Positions 11,243-22,139 of a stretch of DNA of 64,000 nucleotides are shown here, in pieces. Source of the DNA: Tribonema minus (Eukaryota > Sar > Xanthophyceae > Tribonematales > Tribonemataceae); the NCBI GenBank assembly GCA_017506865.1, contig JAFCMP010000224.1, positions 310,001 to 374,000 of the forward strand, written 5' to 3'. Both the position numbers and the translations under genes were made by a program. The notes under the pieces were generated by a model that saw nothing but the letters and a program-made list of their open reading frames with translations, had not been told where the DNA came from and ran no database searches. Within the stretch, counting starts at the first letter, position 1, and each line of letters begins with the position of its first letter.

Positions 11243-13325
11243 GGCAGCGCTCAGCGCGCGCACGCATGCAGCAGCGCTCAGCTCGGCCCGCGCGCTCAGC
11301 TCAGGCAGGGCGCGCACGTCTGCGCGCACGTGGCGGCGCAGCGCTCGTACTGCAGCGCTCACCCCGCGTGTACGCGTGCGCAGCGGCCGGGCTGCGCGCA
11401 CGTAGGCAGCGGCTGGCCTGCCTCGCGCACGCGGCAGCGCGCCGTGCGCAGCGCCCAGGCCGCGGGGGCATGTGTGCAGTGCTGCTCCCCAAGGCAGCGC
11501 CCCGACCGTGCGCGCCGTGCGCAGCGCTGCCGTGCTGCGCGCCATCTTTACTTTAGCAACGCAGATTGCCCCGGGATGCTGCTCGGGGTGCGTCATAGGG
11601 ACAGGTAGGTACAAGCAGGGGGGCGGGGGTTTGGCTTCCAGGGGTGCATTGTGTCTTAAGGGGGTTGAGGAGCGTTGTGGTCCGTGGGTATGTACGTTGC
11701 GGCAGTTACCGTGTGGAACGCTGCCATATTTATCATGAGGGCACGGCTCCGCCGCCATCAACAAAGCAGTCGCGCAGAACACACAGCAGGGGTGCGCTGC
11801 AATGCCTTGAGGCATCGGCGTGGAAGGAGCAAGGGGGGGGAGAGTCACAGGAGCTCAGTTCTCGTTGCGTTGCCGAAGCGCTGCCGTCCGCTGCAGCCGC
11901 TGACCGAAGAGCACAACCAATAGACGCGCGCGCGCATTGTGTGCTGCGCGCGCAGCCACTTGCCCGACACGGTCATGTTACACAAATGGCTACATTATTA
12001 TTGTGAAACAACAAGCGATGATCTGCTTCCGCCTAGCTGCGCATTAGTGCCCATGTGCTGCTTTGCTCGAGTGCCATGCATGCATGGCGCACAGGTATTG
12101 ATACCAAGATGCGTTGGTTTGACAACACCTGGGCGCACACGTAGCATACCACACAGGATCACGTGATGCTGCACATTGACATTGATCGCCGGCAAATTGG
12201 CACACGGAACAAAGTCCAGTTCAATACGGATGATGCACAAAGCAAACTGCTGTTGCTTGATTCAACCGCAACATACACACATACAGCACAACAAGACGCA
12301 CACGTCGCCACCGCCTGAACGTCAGCTAACAGGTGTCATCAATTTACCGTCTGGAAAGGTGCTCTGTATCATACCAGGTACGTACGAATGTAATGAGTGG
12401 TATCGATGACGCCCATAAGCCCCCTAACCCCCTCCCCCCTGCCCACTGTCCCCCTGGCTGCAACGGCCGTGGTGTACAGGTGAACTTCAAGTTCACCATG
12501 TCTTCAACGAACAGGACCCGCGGAAAGCGCAACAACAGGCGGCACGCTAGCCTAACTGCCAACGCACAACGAAACAAGTGGCGGCACCGGTGTATGTGTG
12601 CTGCTGTCACGGCACGCCTGCTGTAGCAGGGTCTCCTTTGCCCCCCTCCCCCCCATCCTTCGCCCAGACGATGAAATCACACGTAAAAAAACAGTGTAAA
12701 AGCTCCAGTGCCCAGCCGTTGCATTCCCCCCGGAATGCCCTTCCGCGAGAGTACCAGCGCAAAAGCGCTACTGACCCGTGCTGGCTCCGCTCCCATGGCA
12801 CATCCTTCCCTCAGCACTCCCCCCCCCCTGGTCCCCCCCCCCTCATATGATTCCTGTTCTGCACCCCTTCCCCCTTCATACCGCCAGCCGCGCAGTGCGT
12901 CTGCGCGTTAGGTGCTAGGCCACAACATCCCCCCCGCCCTCCCCCTCACAAAATGGCATCAGCATCGCTGACGTCAGCATTGCTGGCAGCGCGCCCTACC
13001 TGCTGCCCCTAAACTCCGGCAAGGGCGGAGTGCCCCCCAACAGGGCCACCGGGCTGAGCACTGGGGCACGCCAGGCCACAACGCTCAACCCCAGCAAAAA
13101 ATTACCCCCTCCCACCCCCCACCCCCCTGCGCCATGCCACGCCGCTCCTGTCAAAATCTGAGCGCTGGGTAAAACCTGAGCGCTGCTGCTCTCATTCCCC
13201 CCCTTCCCCCCCTTAATAAGCTCATCACCGGCTCCCCCTCTGAGACCAGCGCAGCATGCCACGCCGGCTGCAGCAGCAGTCACTCAGTGCGGCGCCGGCC
13301 AGTGCCCCCCCCCTAAATATGCTCA
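11243..13325. other. Intergenic region between the INO1 and MOB1 3' ends
   Basis: Convergent 3' ends. From 11243 to about 11540 the DNA is a locally repetitive GCGCGCAC/GCAGCGCTC-rich stretch that extends the sense of the INO1 tail without an open frame. From 12400 on it is C-rich. A copy of the last bases of the MOB1 coding region (GCTCATCACCGGCTCCCCCT) lies at about 13219, just beyond the gene's own stop. I see no further gene. Confidence 0.5.
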
Positions 13326-15729
13326 TCACCGGCTCCCCCTCCGAGACCCCCCCCCGCCCCCATTGAACTCCGCAATGAGCGGCGTGACCAGAGCATCCAG
13401 TGGGTCCATCTCCCGCCGCGGCAGCAGGTCAAACTCCAGGACAAAGAAAATCAAATGCTGTTGAGGAGAGGATGCAAGGGGGGGGGGGGGGGGGGGGGGT
13501 TAGCATACTGGCGGTGAGGGGAGGTTGAGCGACAAAGTTGCTTTTTGCAGGTGTGATGGAAGCTCTCATGTAGACAGCTAGATGGCCGCCGCCGAGTCGA
13601 GTCGCCACACGGAGTGTGCTGCGTGCGCACACTCATGATAAGTTCGTGCAGGGCCGCGGGCGATGACATCAGCTTGGGGTTTAGGATGAGGGTTAGGGTT
13701 TAGGATTAGGGTGCGCTGCTGCCGCTTGGAAACTTGCGACAGGACACACGTCAGAGTCTCGCTCCAGAGTCTCGCATGGCCGCGCGTTCATCACATCACC
13801 TGCATCAGTACTTGCTGTCAGAGTACATAGTGCACGTGATTCAGCATTGCCGCGCCTTTAAGGACGATCGGGCTGCTTGGCCTAACCCTGAATCTGACTC
13901 TAACCTAAACCAAACCCTGACACTGAGCATTCATATCAGGAGGCTTAGCACGCGCAGCTGCTCTACTGTGTCAAACCGACTGCATTGAATGATGTCAAGG
14001 TCACATGATGCAACTTCATGTTGAAGTCAACAAATTGAGCGCTACACCTTGAAGGACGTGTGCAGGTGCTTGGCGGCGCCGAGCTGCTTGATTGTCTCAA
14101 TGTGACTGCAGTGCATGATTTTGATGGTCATATGACGCAACTTCGTGCTTGAAGTAAACAAAAACTGAGCGCTGTCGCACCTTGAAGGACGTGTTGAGGT
14201 GCTTGGCGGCGCCGAGCTGCTCTATCGTCTCAAAGTGGCTGCAGTAGATGATCGCAAAGACGCGGAACAGCCTCTTGAAGACCGTCGCCACCACCCTCTT
14301 GAAGTCCTTGGGGTACGCCGTCACGTCCCCCGACGTCGGAAAGATCCCCTCGTTGTTGATCTGATCCTCCACCCACGCCATCACAAAGTCCACGTACTGC
14401 GGCGCGGAGCACTTCTGCGGTATGGGCTTCTTGCCACCGGGGGGGCGGGGCGCGTTGTCGGGTACCCATAGGTACTCGAACCCGGGGGGGAAGCCCTCTC
14501 CGGGGCGCGAGAAGCGCTCTGCGTCGTCCGCCACGATGCCGTAGAGGAGCGATACTTCGTTGAAGAAGTCAACGGCTGCGGGGGAGGGGGGGGGGGGGGA
14601 AGGGGCAATGATTCGTTCAACAAAAGCTCAAACACTGCACTGCTTTCAAACTCTGCTACGTCTCGGATAGCCTGCATCTCTTGATGTGCACTCCTGAGAG
14701 TGCGCACGCGCGCTCGCGGACTGTCCAAAAGAGATGTTGCTGCACAGTAACAGTTCTTCAAAGTATACGTATGCTGCAGAGTGATACTTGTGTACAGCAT
14801 AGCTATGGACTTTACACGCCTGAGGGTAAAGATGCCAACAAACCATGCTGCTCCAATCATTGCTCACAGTGAATTTCATGTAATTCTCACTCACTGTTCA
14901 CGGACAGCCACTCATTCACGTCCTCCGATGGGGGCAGCTGCACCGCTAATCGCATGTCTCCGCTGCACGTGGAGTAGCAGGCGGGCAGCAAGCAACGCGC
15001 ACACAGTAGAGAGGCATGAGAGCTTTGTCAGCGTAAATACTGGAAGTATGTGCATGTAGGTAGGTACTTCAAATATATCGGCGCTTACCGACTTGGCACG
15101 AGAGCCCGGGCGCTTGAAGGTGTGGACCCATTCCACTACAGACTCAGATGTCTTACCGACTTGGCACAAGAGCCCGGGCGCTTGAAGGTGTGGACCCATT
15201 CCACTACAGACTCAGATGTGCGCTTCCGCAGATGATTGCTCGCACTTCTTGAAGTGGATGTAGAATGGCGCCTGAAGGCAATTTTTGCGTGTTACATGCG
15301 TCCCCCTGTGCTGATGGCGCATTGCTCTGCTGCATTGTTCCCGATCGCTGGTGCAGCAGCTCCAGCAAGGCGGACCAAAAACTTGCAAACTTCAGGTCTC
15401 ACACTGCAGTGAATGTGCAGAGCGTAGTGAGCTGGTGTGCCAGAGCGCAATTCCCGCTTCTTGCAGAGCTGGCCAATAATGGTGGCCATGATTCGATGTG
15501 CTACATGAGTGACCTCGACTGCTGACAGAGGCATGTCAGCTGCAACAACAATTCTGCTGGCACTACAAAAATGCAAATCGCCTCACTCCGGTCGCACACA
15601 CCTGCCCAGTGTAGTTCTAGAGTAAGCGTGGAGCTGGTGATGTTTTGACCCCTCCTTGTGCCCCTTTATCGGCTTGAAGGTCTTGTGCTTGTTGCCGCTA
15701 CCAAACCTCGATGATAAACTGGAGAACAT
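13326..15729 (-). CDS. MOB1: MOB1-like kinase activator (Mob1/phocein family), one internal exon unplaced
   Basis: MOB1 proteins bind and activate NDR/LATS kinases in cell-cycle and morphogenesis pathways. Exons seen on the minus strand: 15729-15602 (start; MFSSLSSRFG, HKTFKPIKGHKEGSKHHQL), 14575-14181 (VDFFNEVSLLYG, KCSAPQYVDFVMAWVEDQ, FKRLFRVFAIIYCSHF, AAKHLNTSFK) and 13457-13326 (HLIFFVLEFDLLPRREMDPL to stop). Exon 1 ends in phase 2 and exon 14575-14181 begins in phase 1, so a short exon of about 20 codons (the family block ending in NEW) is missing between them. I could not place it. The two family zinc cysteines and the first zinc histidine are absent (see findings). The glycine/serine tail after residue FN is unusual. 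Confidence 0.88.
14048..14115 (-). repeat. Copy of the MOB1 middle exon 3' edge with donor
   Basis: Read on the minus strand, this repeats the end of the 14575-14181 exon (the AAKHLNTSFK region) with its donor, 133 bases into the following intron. A second, more decayed remnant with the same filler (ACTTCATG, TTGAAGTCAACA) lies near 13985-14047. Confidence 0.85.
15084..15219 (-). repeat. 68-bp tandem duplication in the MOB1 upstream intron
   Basis: Two nearly identical 68-base units start at 15084 and 15152. On the minus strand each reads an open TSESVVEWVHTFKRPGS followed by AAGTCG|GTAAG. The donor-like end makes it look like a duplicated exon edge. The VVEW residues recall the NEW block of MOB1, but the phase (0) does not match the flanking exons, so I do not call it an exon. 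Confidence 0.7.
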
Positions 15730-16564
15730 CTTTTTGAAAACCCGAGGGCCCCTCCCCCTGGCCTCCTCCGGCACCACCCCCAACCTGCTTTCAGCCGGAG
15801 AGGGAATGACGGCGGACCCCGTGGCAAGCGATTTGCCACTCCAGAATGAGCTGAGATCGCCCTAGTTCCTGCACAGTAGTTGATGTTGGACAGAGCAGTG
15901 GAGAGCGTTCGTGACATCGCCAGACCGCAAAAAAATAGTATCGATGAGTGTCCAGTACGTCGGCATGCCAGTTGTGCACCGTGTAGCAGGTCACCGCGTG
16001 GATGTTTTCATGTAGAGGTCGGTGTAGTAGAGCAGCATTAAGTGGGTAGCAGCATGCTTCTGCAGGAAACATGTGGAAATAGGCACCTGGTCAACGGCCT
16101 GATTCTGCCGCCGCAGTCACGCTGCCAATTGAGCGCTCAGCGCAAGGCCTGCAGAGCAACACTGATGATGAGGCGACATGAATGATTCAGCGGCTACAAG
16201 CAGCGGGGATGGCAGGCATGCACAAAAACTGCGAACTTACTTTTCCGGTTCTGGGACCTCCAGAGTTCACGCGCGGCACCCAGGATCGCCAGCGCCGCTG
16301 CCAAGAACGAGTGCAATCCTCTCGAAACGCTCTCTTTGCCACTCCTCAACGAGTTCCTCTCTGCTGGTTTCCGTATGGGATGTCTACGGCCTGGCCATCT
16401 TTATCACGTTTAGGAAGGAAGAAACTTCAGTCACGCTTGAAGTTGGCTCTTGAAGTTTTTCCCGTTCCTGGGCGCGCGCGATCTCATTGTGTTCGCTGCA
16501 GCCACGGTGTGCAGCGGTAGTATTCAGTCACGGCTAATATCTTCTACAGGCAAAAATAGCAGCC
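15730..16564. promoter_or_regulatory. Shared divergent promoter region, MOB1 and NELF-A
   Basis: About 835 bases separate the two divergent start codons. No coding exon is visible. I cannot identify a TATA box or a specific operator; the promoter call rests only on gene orientation. Confidence 0.4.
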
Positions 16565-19500
16565 ATGTCAGCCAACAGGGCTGTACTGCTGGGGTCGGAG
16601 GTACTCAAGGACGATTGGGGAAGTCATGTCGTGTGGCCTGTGCTCGACACAGAGTATCTCAGCAAGATCAAGGCAAGTTGGAACAACATGGAGCCATCGG
16701 GCCAGATGCGATATCTTCTAGCCTGCCTGGGCGCAGACTACGCTCGAGATCCGGCTATGGAGCGTCAAGTGCGGCAGTTCGTGGAAGAGATACACGATGG
16801 CCACAACATGGACGCCTGGGTAGCTCCCATGGCCGGGCTTGTCGCCAAGATGTTGTTCGGCGACAAGAAGACCTATGAGCAGCTTGAGAGCGTCATGGAT
16901 GACACCATTGACAGCGTCATGACCAAAACGCTGCAACACGCAGTGGCGATGGTGGAAGGCTCTACAGACAAAACCGTTGGCGCCGGTGGCAAAGCTGCAA
17001 AAACGGAGTTGGAGGGAGATGGCGAGAAGCAGCCCAAGTCTTCTCCTGCAGCCCCTGATGCTGCTGGTGATGGCATGACCTGGGAGCAGCTGCTCGACAA
17101 GGCTAGCACACCGTACTTCTATCCTCTAGAGGTGAGCAACGACCAGTAACAGCATCAGTCCCTGGGTGCTGTCCACCATCGCTACGGAGCTTCGAAGCCG
17201 ACATCGCCCACACCGATACAGTGTACTCAGTCATCCACCAGCAGTGTCACCTGGGTGCCAGGCTCAGGGCTGCAAAGGCAATGCGCAGTGTCGGCACTTA
17301 CGCATACACTGGCATGAAGTGCCTTCCTGCAATGGTTCATGCTCACGCACACAGCCGCGCTGTATCTGATGCAACAGATGCACTGTGCACACGGCAGCAG
17401 GGCATGCGCAGAGCAGCATGCAGTCCGTGTAGCTGCGGCAGTCAAGAAGCGTCGACAACGCCGTGCCCTATTCATGAGGTGCATGATGTGCTCTCCCCCG
17501 CTACTGCACACTCATCATCTATGTGTTTACACTGCTGTACTTCGAGATCAACATCTGCAAGGGTACGTAGGCAAAAAACACGCGCTACGCTGTCCTATTG
17601 CTGCTGCTGACCTCCTGGGTTTGAAGTAGCCTCTTGAAACATCCTCTTGTTGTTGGAACGTGCCCCAATCCTTGAAGTGCGACGCTCCTCTTGCAACGTG
17701 GAGACCTCCACACCGTCGGCGCGTGCCCTTTCTTACCCTGCCGCGCTGCGCATCATCACGTCCTCGAGCCGCCTCTCAAGCACAGCACCACCACTACAGC
17801 ATATCATCTGCTGCCACGGCGCCCTGTTTCCATCCCCACCACGTCGTCAGGCCCTGTTCCCGCTCCCAGCCTACTGCGCCGCTCCTCTGTCATCCTCAAT
17901 TTAGGCTGACATGCGTGCCAGCAGAGATCATGAACCCGCCGTCGGCCTACCGTACAACGGCGCGCTGGCGCTCTCTGGGGCTCTACCCCTCTCAAGCCGC
18001 CAGCCCCAAAGCCCGCCCGCACAACATGTACACCTGTATCTCTCATTGCTTATCATCACCCCACCTTCACCCCCCCTTGCGTCCGCCAGGCCCAGTACCT
18101 GCACCCCAGCCTGCAGCCCCCGCGCAGCGCCTTCGACAACCGCCACTTCCAGCCCGCGCCGCGCAAGGCTGCGCCGACGCCGACCGGCGCGGAGCGCCAG
18201 ACGCAGGGCATGTGGAGCACTGCCCCCAGTGCGAGCACTGCTGCTGCTGCGGGGGATGGGGCGAGGGGCGCCGGGGGGGGCGGGGTGCGTGGCGCGCAAG
18301 GTGAAGTATGATAGGGAGGAGCGTCGTCGGTGGTGGTGTTGAAGTTGTACCTTGAAGTGCAGGTGCAGTGGGGGGGCGGGGCGGCATAGAGCGCCTGCTT
18401 GTGTTGTTTTCAGGGGAAAGCATGGCGTGGACGTGTACAGTCATGCATCGCTGATGCGGTGGAAGGCAAGTATGCATGACGCGTGGGGAACAACTGCCAC
18501 CTCGTCTCGCATGCACGCGTGAGGGTCATATGGGTGACACGACACCGCACTGACGTGCTGCCGAGACGCGGCGCTGGCGGCAGCCAAGCCGCCAAACAGC
18601 CTCTTCTTCAACGATTAGACTGCTGGAGCCCTGATCCTGTAACCCTGCGGTTAGGCTTAGCGTAATCAGCCAGCACGCAACACGCGACAGCGCTGCGGCC
18701 AAGAACCAGCGCCCGCATTTGCACACGCATGTGACCAGTCTGTTACCACTCACAAGTGCCCGCTTCACCCCTTGCGACCCCCCCTTGTATCTCAGGTCAA
18801 AGGCCACCAGCGCCCTCTGAGCAGGCCAAGAGGCCGGGGAGCTGGGGGGCGGGGGGTGGGGGGTGGCACAGGGACCTAGGGGGCGGGGGGGGCTTGCCAA
18901 GGACGCGAGGGGCATGGGGGCGTGGCGTGCAAGCAGCGGCGTAAGGTTAGTGCATTGTCTCTGTATTGTAGTATAGTGTAGTTTGCTAGAGTACCAAGGC
19001 CCGAGGGTGCTTTTGGGTCACACGGGGGGGAAGGGGGGGGGCATGTGGCATTGCTCAGGCGCTCTCGGCGTACTTGAAGTGAGCATCGAGCTTTTGGCGT
19101 TTGTGACTGTGACTCCATTATTGACCGTGATGTGAAGGCTTCAACCCCTTCCGCCATCTAATACCGCTATGCGCTTGCATGTGAATTGGACGAGTCTGAT
19201 GTGCGCAGGCAGCACAAGGGCATTTGTGCGTAGATTGGGGGTAGCAGATTGTGAACGGTCGCACAAGAATGAGCCTCATTACGCAAAATGTGAGATTCGC
19301 GCCACGCGCACTGAGCACTGAGGCCAGACGCTGCACTGTCATGCTTCCACTTTCAGCAATGGAAGGCACTTGAGCTCACTCAAGCCCCCCCCCCCACCCC
19401 CCCCCATCCCCCCTCCCCTTCTCACAGTAAGAAGAGCAAGATGGTCATGCTCGACGTGACAGACGTCAAGAAGATCCGCCAGGCAGAGGCGATGCCCGAA

Positions 19501-20082
19501 GCGCCCAGCGCGGTGCCAGCCAAGGGCCGCAAACGCAGCGCCCCAACACTCAATCTCCACAAGCCCTTGCCCTCCCAAGCAGGTGGCGGCGGCGCTGCTG
19601 CCGCCACAGCAGAGCCCAAGCGGCCGCGGCTCATCGATGCGCCGCAGCCGAAAGCGGCAGCGGCAGTGGCGCCAGCGCCAGCAGCGGCGCAAGCGTGGCC
19701 CGCCGCCGCAGCAGCGCCGCCGCAGCGTGCGGCGGCCGCGCCGCCGGCTGCAGAGGCCGCAGCGCAGGCGGCGGCAGCAGCGGCGGCGACGGCGGCAGCA
19801 GCAGCGGCGGCGGCGTCGCCGGCGGATACGCTGCTGCAGCAGGCGAACCTGCTGAGCGCGGAGGACGCGCAGCGCGTGCGGCTCTTCTTCCAGGGGACGA
19901 ACCCAACGCCGGGGCAGCTGCAGGTGAAGCTGAAGATGCACGAGGAGTTTGTCGGCGGCGCGCGCGAGACGCTGTACCTGAATCTCGACTACGCGACCAT
20001 GACATGGCGCAAGACCAAGAAGGTCAAGCAGCAGGCGGCGGCGCCGCCGCAGCAGCCGCCGCAGCAGCAGCCGCAGGCGTGA
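16565..20082 (+). CDS. NELFA: NELF-A-like negative elongation factor subunit, 4 exons
   Basis: In animals NELF-A is part of the NELF complex that holds RNA polymerase II in promoter-proximal pausing. Exons: 16565-17131, 18090-18300, 18796-18940, 19428-20082. Phases match (0, 1, 2) and the total is 525 residues. Exon 1 encodes the helical N-terminal domain (WPVLDTEYLSKIKASW, GQMRYLLACLG, DAWVAPMAGLVAKMLF) and ends TPYFYPLE. It continues across the splice as AQYLHPSL, like the animal PLECQYLN junction. Exons 2-3 are a low-complexity linker rich in Gly, Ala and Pro. Exon 4 opens with a basic patch and MVMLDVTDVKKIRQAE, matching the animal VKLLDISELD block. It then has a long alanine tract and ends with a folded C-terminal segment (NLLSAEDAQRVRLFFQG, LNLDYATMTWRKTKKVK), where animals have MNYATGQWTRFKKYK. 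Family call is by pattern, and both ends and the order agree. Confidence 0.85.
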
Positions 20083-21804
20083 GGCGCAGCATCAGCAGCA
20101 GCGCACCCAATGTTGGTTGCGCACGGACATCGGCTGCCCGCGGGCAGGCATCAGCAATCGGCGATGCCGTGCGTAAACTCTGCGCCATTGCGTGCATGCG
20201 CACCAATTGGTCGCGCCGTTAGATGACGAATGCGCTAGGTTGAGATTCATCATGCAGGCGCCCTCCCGACGCAGCGGCGCCGTGACAGTGGCGCACCACG
20301 CAGCAGCCGTGGTGCCGGCAACGCATGGCCCTCAGTGCTCAGCGACGGCGCCCAGCGGCAGCACCCACAGATGAGTTGGGCTCGCTCGTGCACTGCATGC
20401 ACGAGACTGTTTGCAGCTACGACTTGAAGCCGGCAGGTCACACAGGGTCCCAGCTGACACTGTACGCTGCGCCGCGCCAGCGGCAAGCAGCTTGCACACA
20501 TCACATGATATGGCAAGGAATTGCCGCAGGGGGGGGGGAGGCAAGGGGCAAGTTCATGGGCGGCGAACGGACTGCAGACCATGGGTTTGAGCGCTGCTGT
20601 TTACGTCAGTGCTCATCAGTGGCACCATGCGTGACACATGGCACCAACTGGCACTCTCGGCAGGACGGAACAGAGCTTCCATGAGGAAGCTGCCAGGCAA
20701 CCAACAACCAATAAAACACACACAACACTGCAGAATGAATCTGCAGGTCGCGGTAAATGAATTTTGATCAGGTTCCATCCAAGGCCCCCCTGCAGGGTTT
20801 TCTTTATAGCAACACTTGTTTGGCACCATACATGTGACGGCGGCCCACCGGTGCTCTCGCACTTACACTGATGGTGCAGTGCTCAAAACACACCTTGCAT
20901 GTGCCAATGCATGTGCCACATGAATGTATGAGGTCACGGCCTGTCAGGTGCTACACGACAGCGCGCTGCTTGTTCTTTCTTGCACTGAGGTGCGAAAAAC
21001 TGTTGACCACCACTTACACCAAAGTGAAGCCGGCTACAGTATCAACACATGCAGGTGGATGGTCCAAGCCATGCAAGATGTTTGCTTCAGGTTTAATTAT
21101 GTTTGCACGCCAACCAGGCTGCATTTTGCACCAGCCTTGCTGAGGCATGCTGCAAGGGAGATCTCAGCAAGTTCAACCTGGACCTTGCATGCTCCGAGTA
21201 CTATTTGTTGAACGCGAAGTTTCGTGTTGGTCAGACCCGGTACATGGCAACCGGGGATAGAGCAGCAGGGCAACGAAAGTCCCGAGGCGAGCCCACCAGC
21301 AAGGCTAGGTAGCTCCGCAACACACATGCCAAACCCCCCAACTTGTTGAATGGAAAACGAATGAAAAGATCGTAGAGCTCTAGGTGACAAGGTGTGGGGT
21401 TAGCCGCCAAATTGAATGCCTTCCACAAATATTGAATGGTGGCACATACCTGCATCGAGGCACAGCGAAAATGCAAGAGCGCTTCGAGGACAATGTTCTC
21501 TGAAGAGCACTGCTGCCTCAGGCTGCAGTGCCTCTGCAACTGTCCGAAAAAAAACTCAACCCCAGCATGGGTTCTTGCAGCGCTCCTACTAGACCGCAGA
21601 CGAGCGCAGCTCAAGCACCAGGTTCAGAAGGACAAATCATTCATTCATTCGAACGACTTGTTCAGATGGGGCCAAAAGCAACATAGAACGTGCATCTACT
21701 CCCGCACCCCACCCTGTACCTTCTTGTGATGACCCCTCTACCCCCTCCCCCCCCCCCCCCCCACACCACCAACAAAACACCCCCCCCCCCTCCCCTCCGC
21801 CCCT
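20083..21804. other. Intergenic region with one dispersed repeat
   Basis: No exon recognised. The sequence AATAAA occurs near 20710, about 630 bases past the NELF-A stop. A 34-base stretch at about 21363-21397 recurs almost exactly near 55373-55406 in the rhomboid gene (listed separately). The right end, 21735-21795, is C-rich. Confidence 0.45.
21363..21397 (+). repeat. Dispersed repeat, copy 1
   Basis: Begins AAAAGATCGTAGAGCTCTAG and continues GTGACAAGGTGTGG. The same 34 bases occur in the same orientation near 55373-55406, 34 kb away, with weaker similarity continuing to both sides (AATG..AAC upstream, CCTTCCAC downstream). It is not a recognisable tRNA or snRNA. It could be the end of a mobile element or an undescribed small RNA. 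Confidence 0.75.
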
Positions 21805-22139
21805 CTATGAAGCCGTCGTCTGCGCCACCGCGCCCTCCTCCTCGTACTCCTCCTCGTTCAGCGCCGGCATGCGCCCCAGCTGCTCGTAGCCGCCCGCGCC
21901 CTTGTACTCGAGCAGCGGCGGCACGCTCGCGCCGTCGCCGCGGCAGATGTTGCAGGTGACGCCCCCCGCGCCGCCGCAGCAGCCGCACGGCACCGACAGC
22001 GGCGCGGCGGCGCCGTCGGAGCGGCGCCGCGCGAGGAGGATGCCGACGCCGTAGCAGCGCGCGCACGTGAGCGTGCCCGCGCCCTGGCAGTACGGGCACA
22101 CGCTGCGCTTCACCACGTTCTGCTTCTTGAGCTCCAGGC
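21805..22139 (-). CDS. ORANGE/DnaJ-type zinc-finger protein, last exon
   Basis: A C-terminal exon of 335 bases on the minus strand. It is preceded by a C-rich tract and CAG acceptor (phase 1) and ends with TAG at 21805. It encodes LELKKQNVVKRSVCPYCQGAG followed by three more CxxCxGxG-like units (CARCYGVG, CGCCGGAG, CNICRGDG), then an acidic tail with NEEEYEEEG. Four such Cys pairs bind two zinc ions in DnaJ and in plastid ORANGE-like proteins, and the basic run before the first finger resembles the ORANGE family. Upstream exons are not identified with certainty; the leader exon at 23686-23916 is on the same strand and may belong to this gene. Without the other exons the exact family stays open. 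Confidence 0.7.

Noticed and set aside
13470-13500. Poly-G run as a structured regulatory element
   Set aside because: It is the complement of the C-rich acceptor tract of the last MOB1 exon, explained as splice signal plus homopolymer expansion.
17911-18089. Frame with LPYNGALALSGALPLS as NELF-A exon 2
   Set aside because: It looks somewhat like the family linker but no acceptor gives the required phase; the exon at 18090 has a good acceptor, correct phase and AQYLHP continuation.
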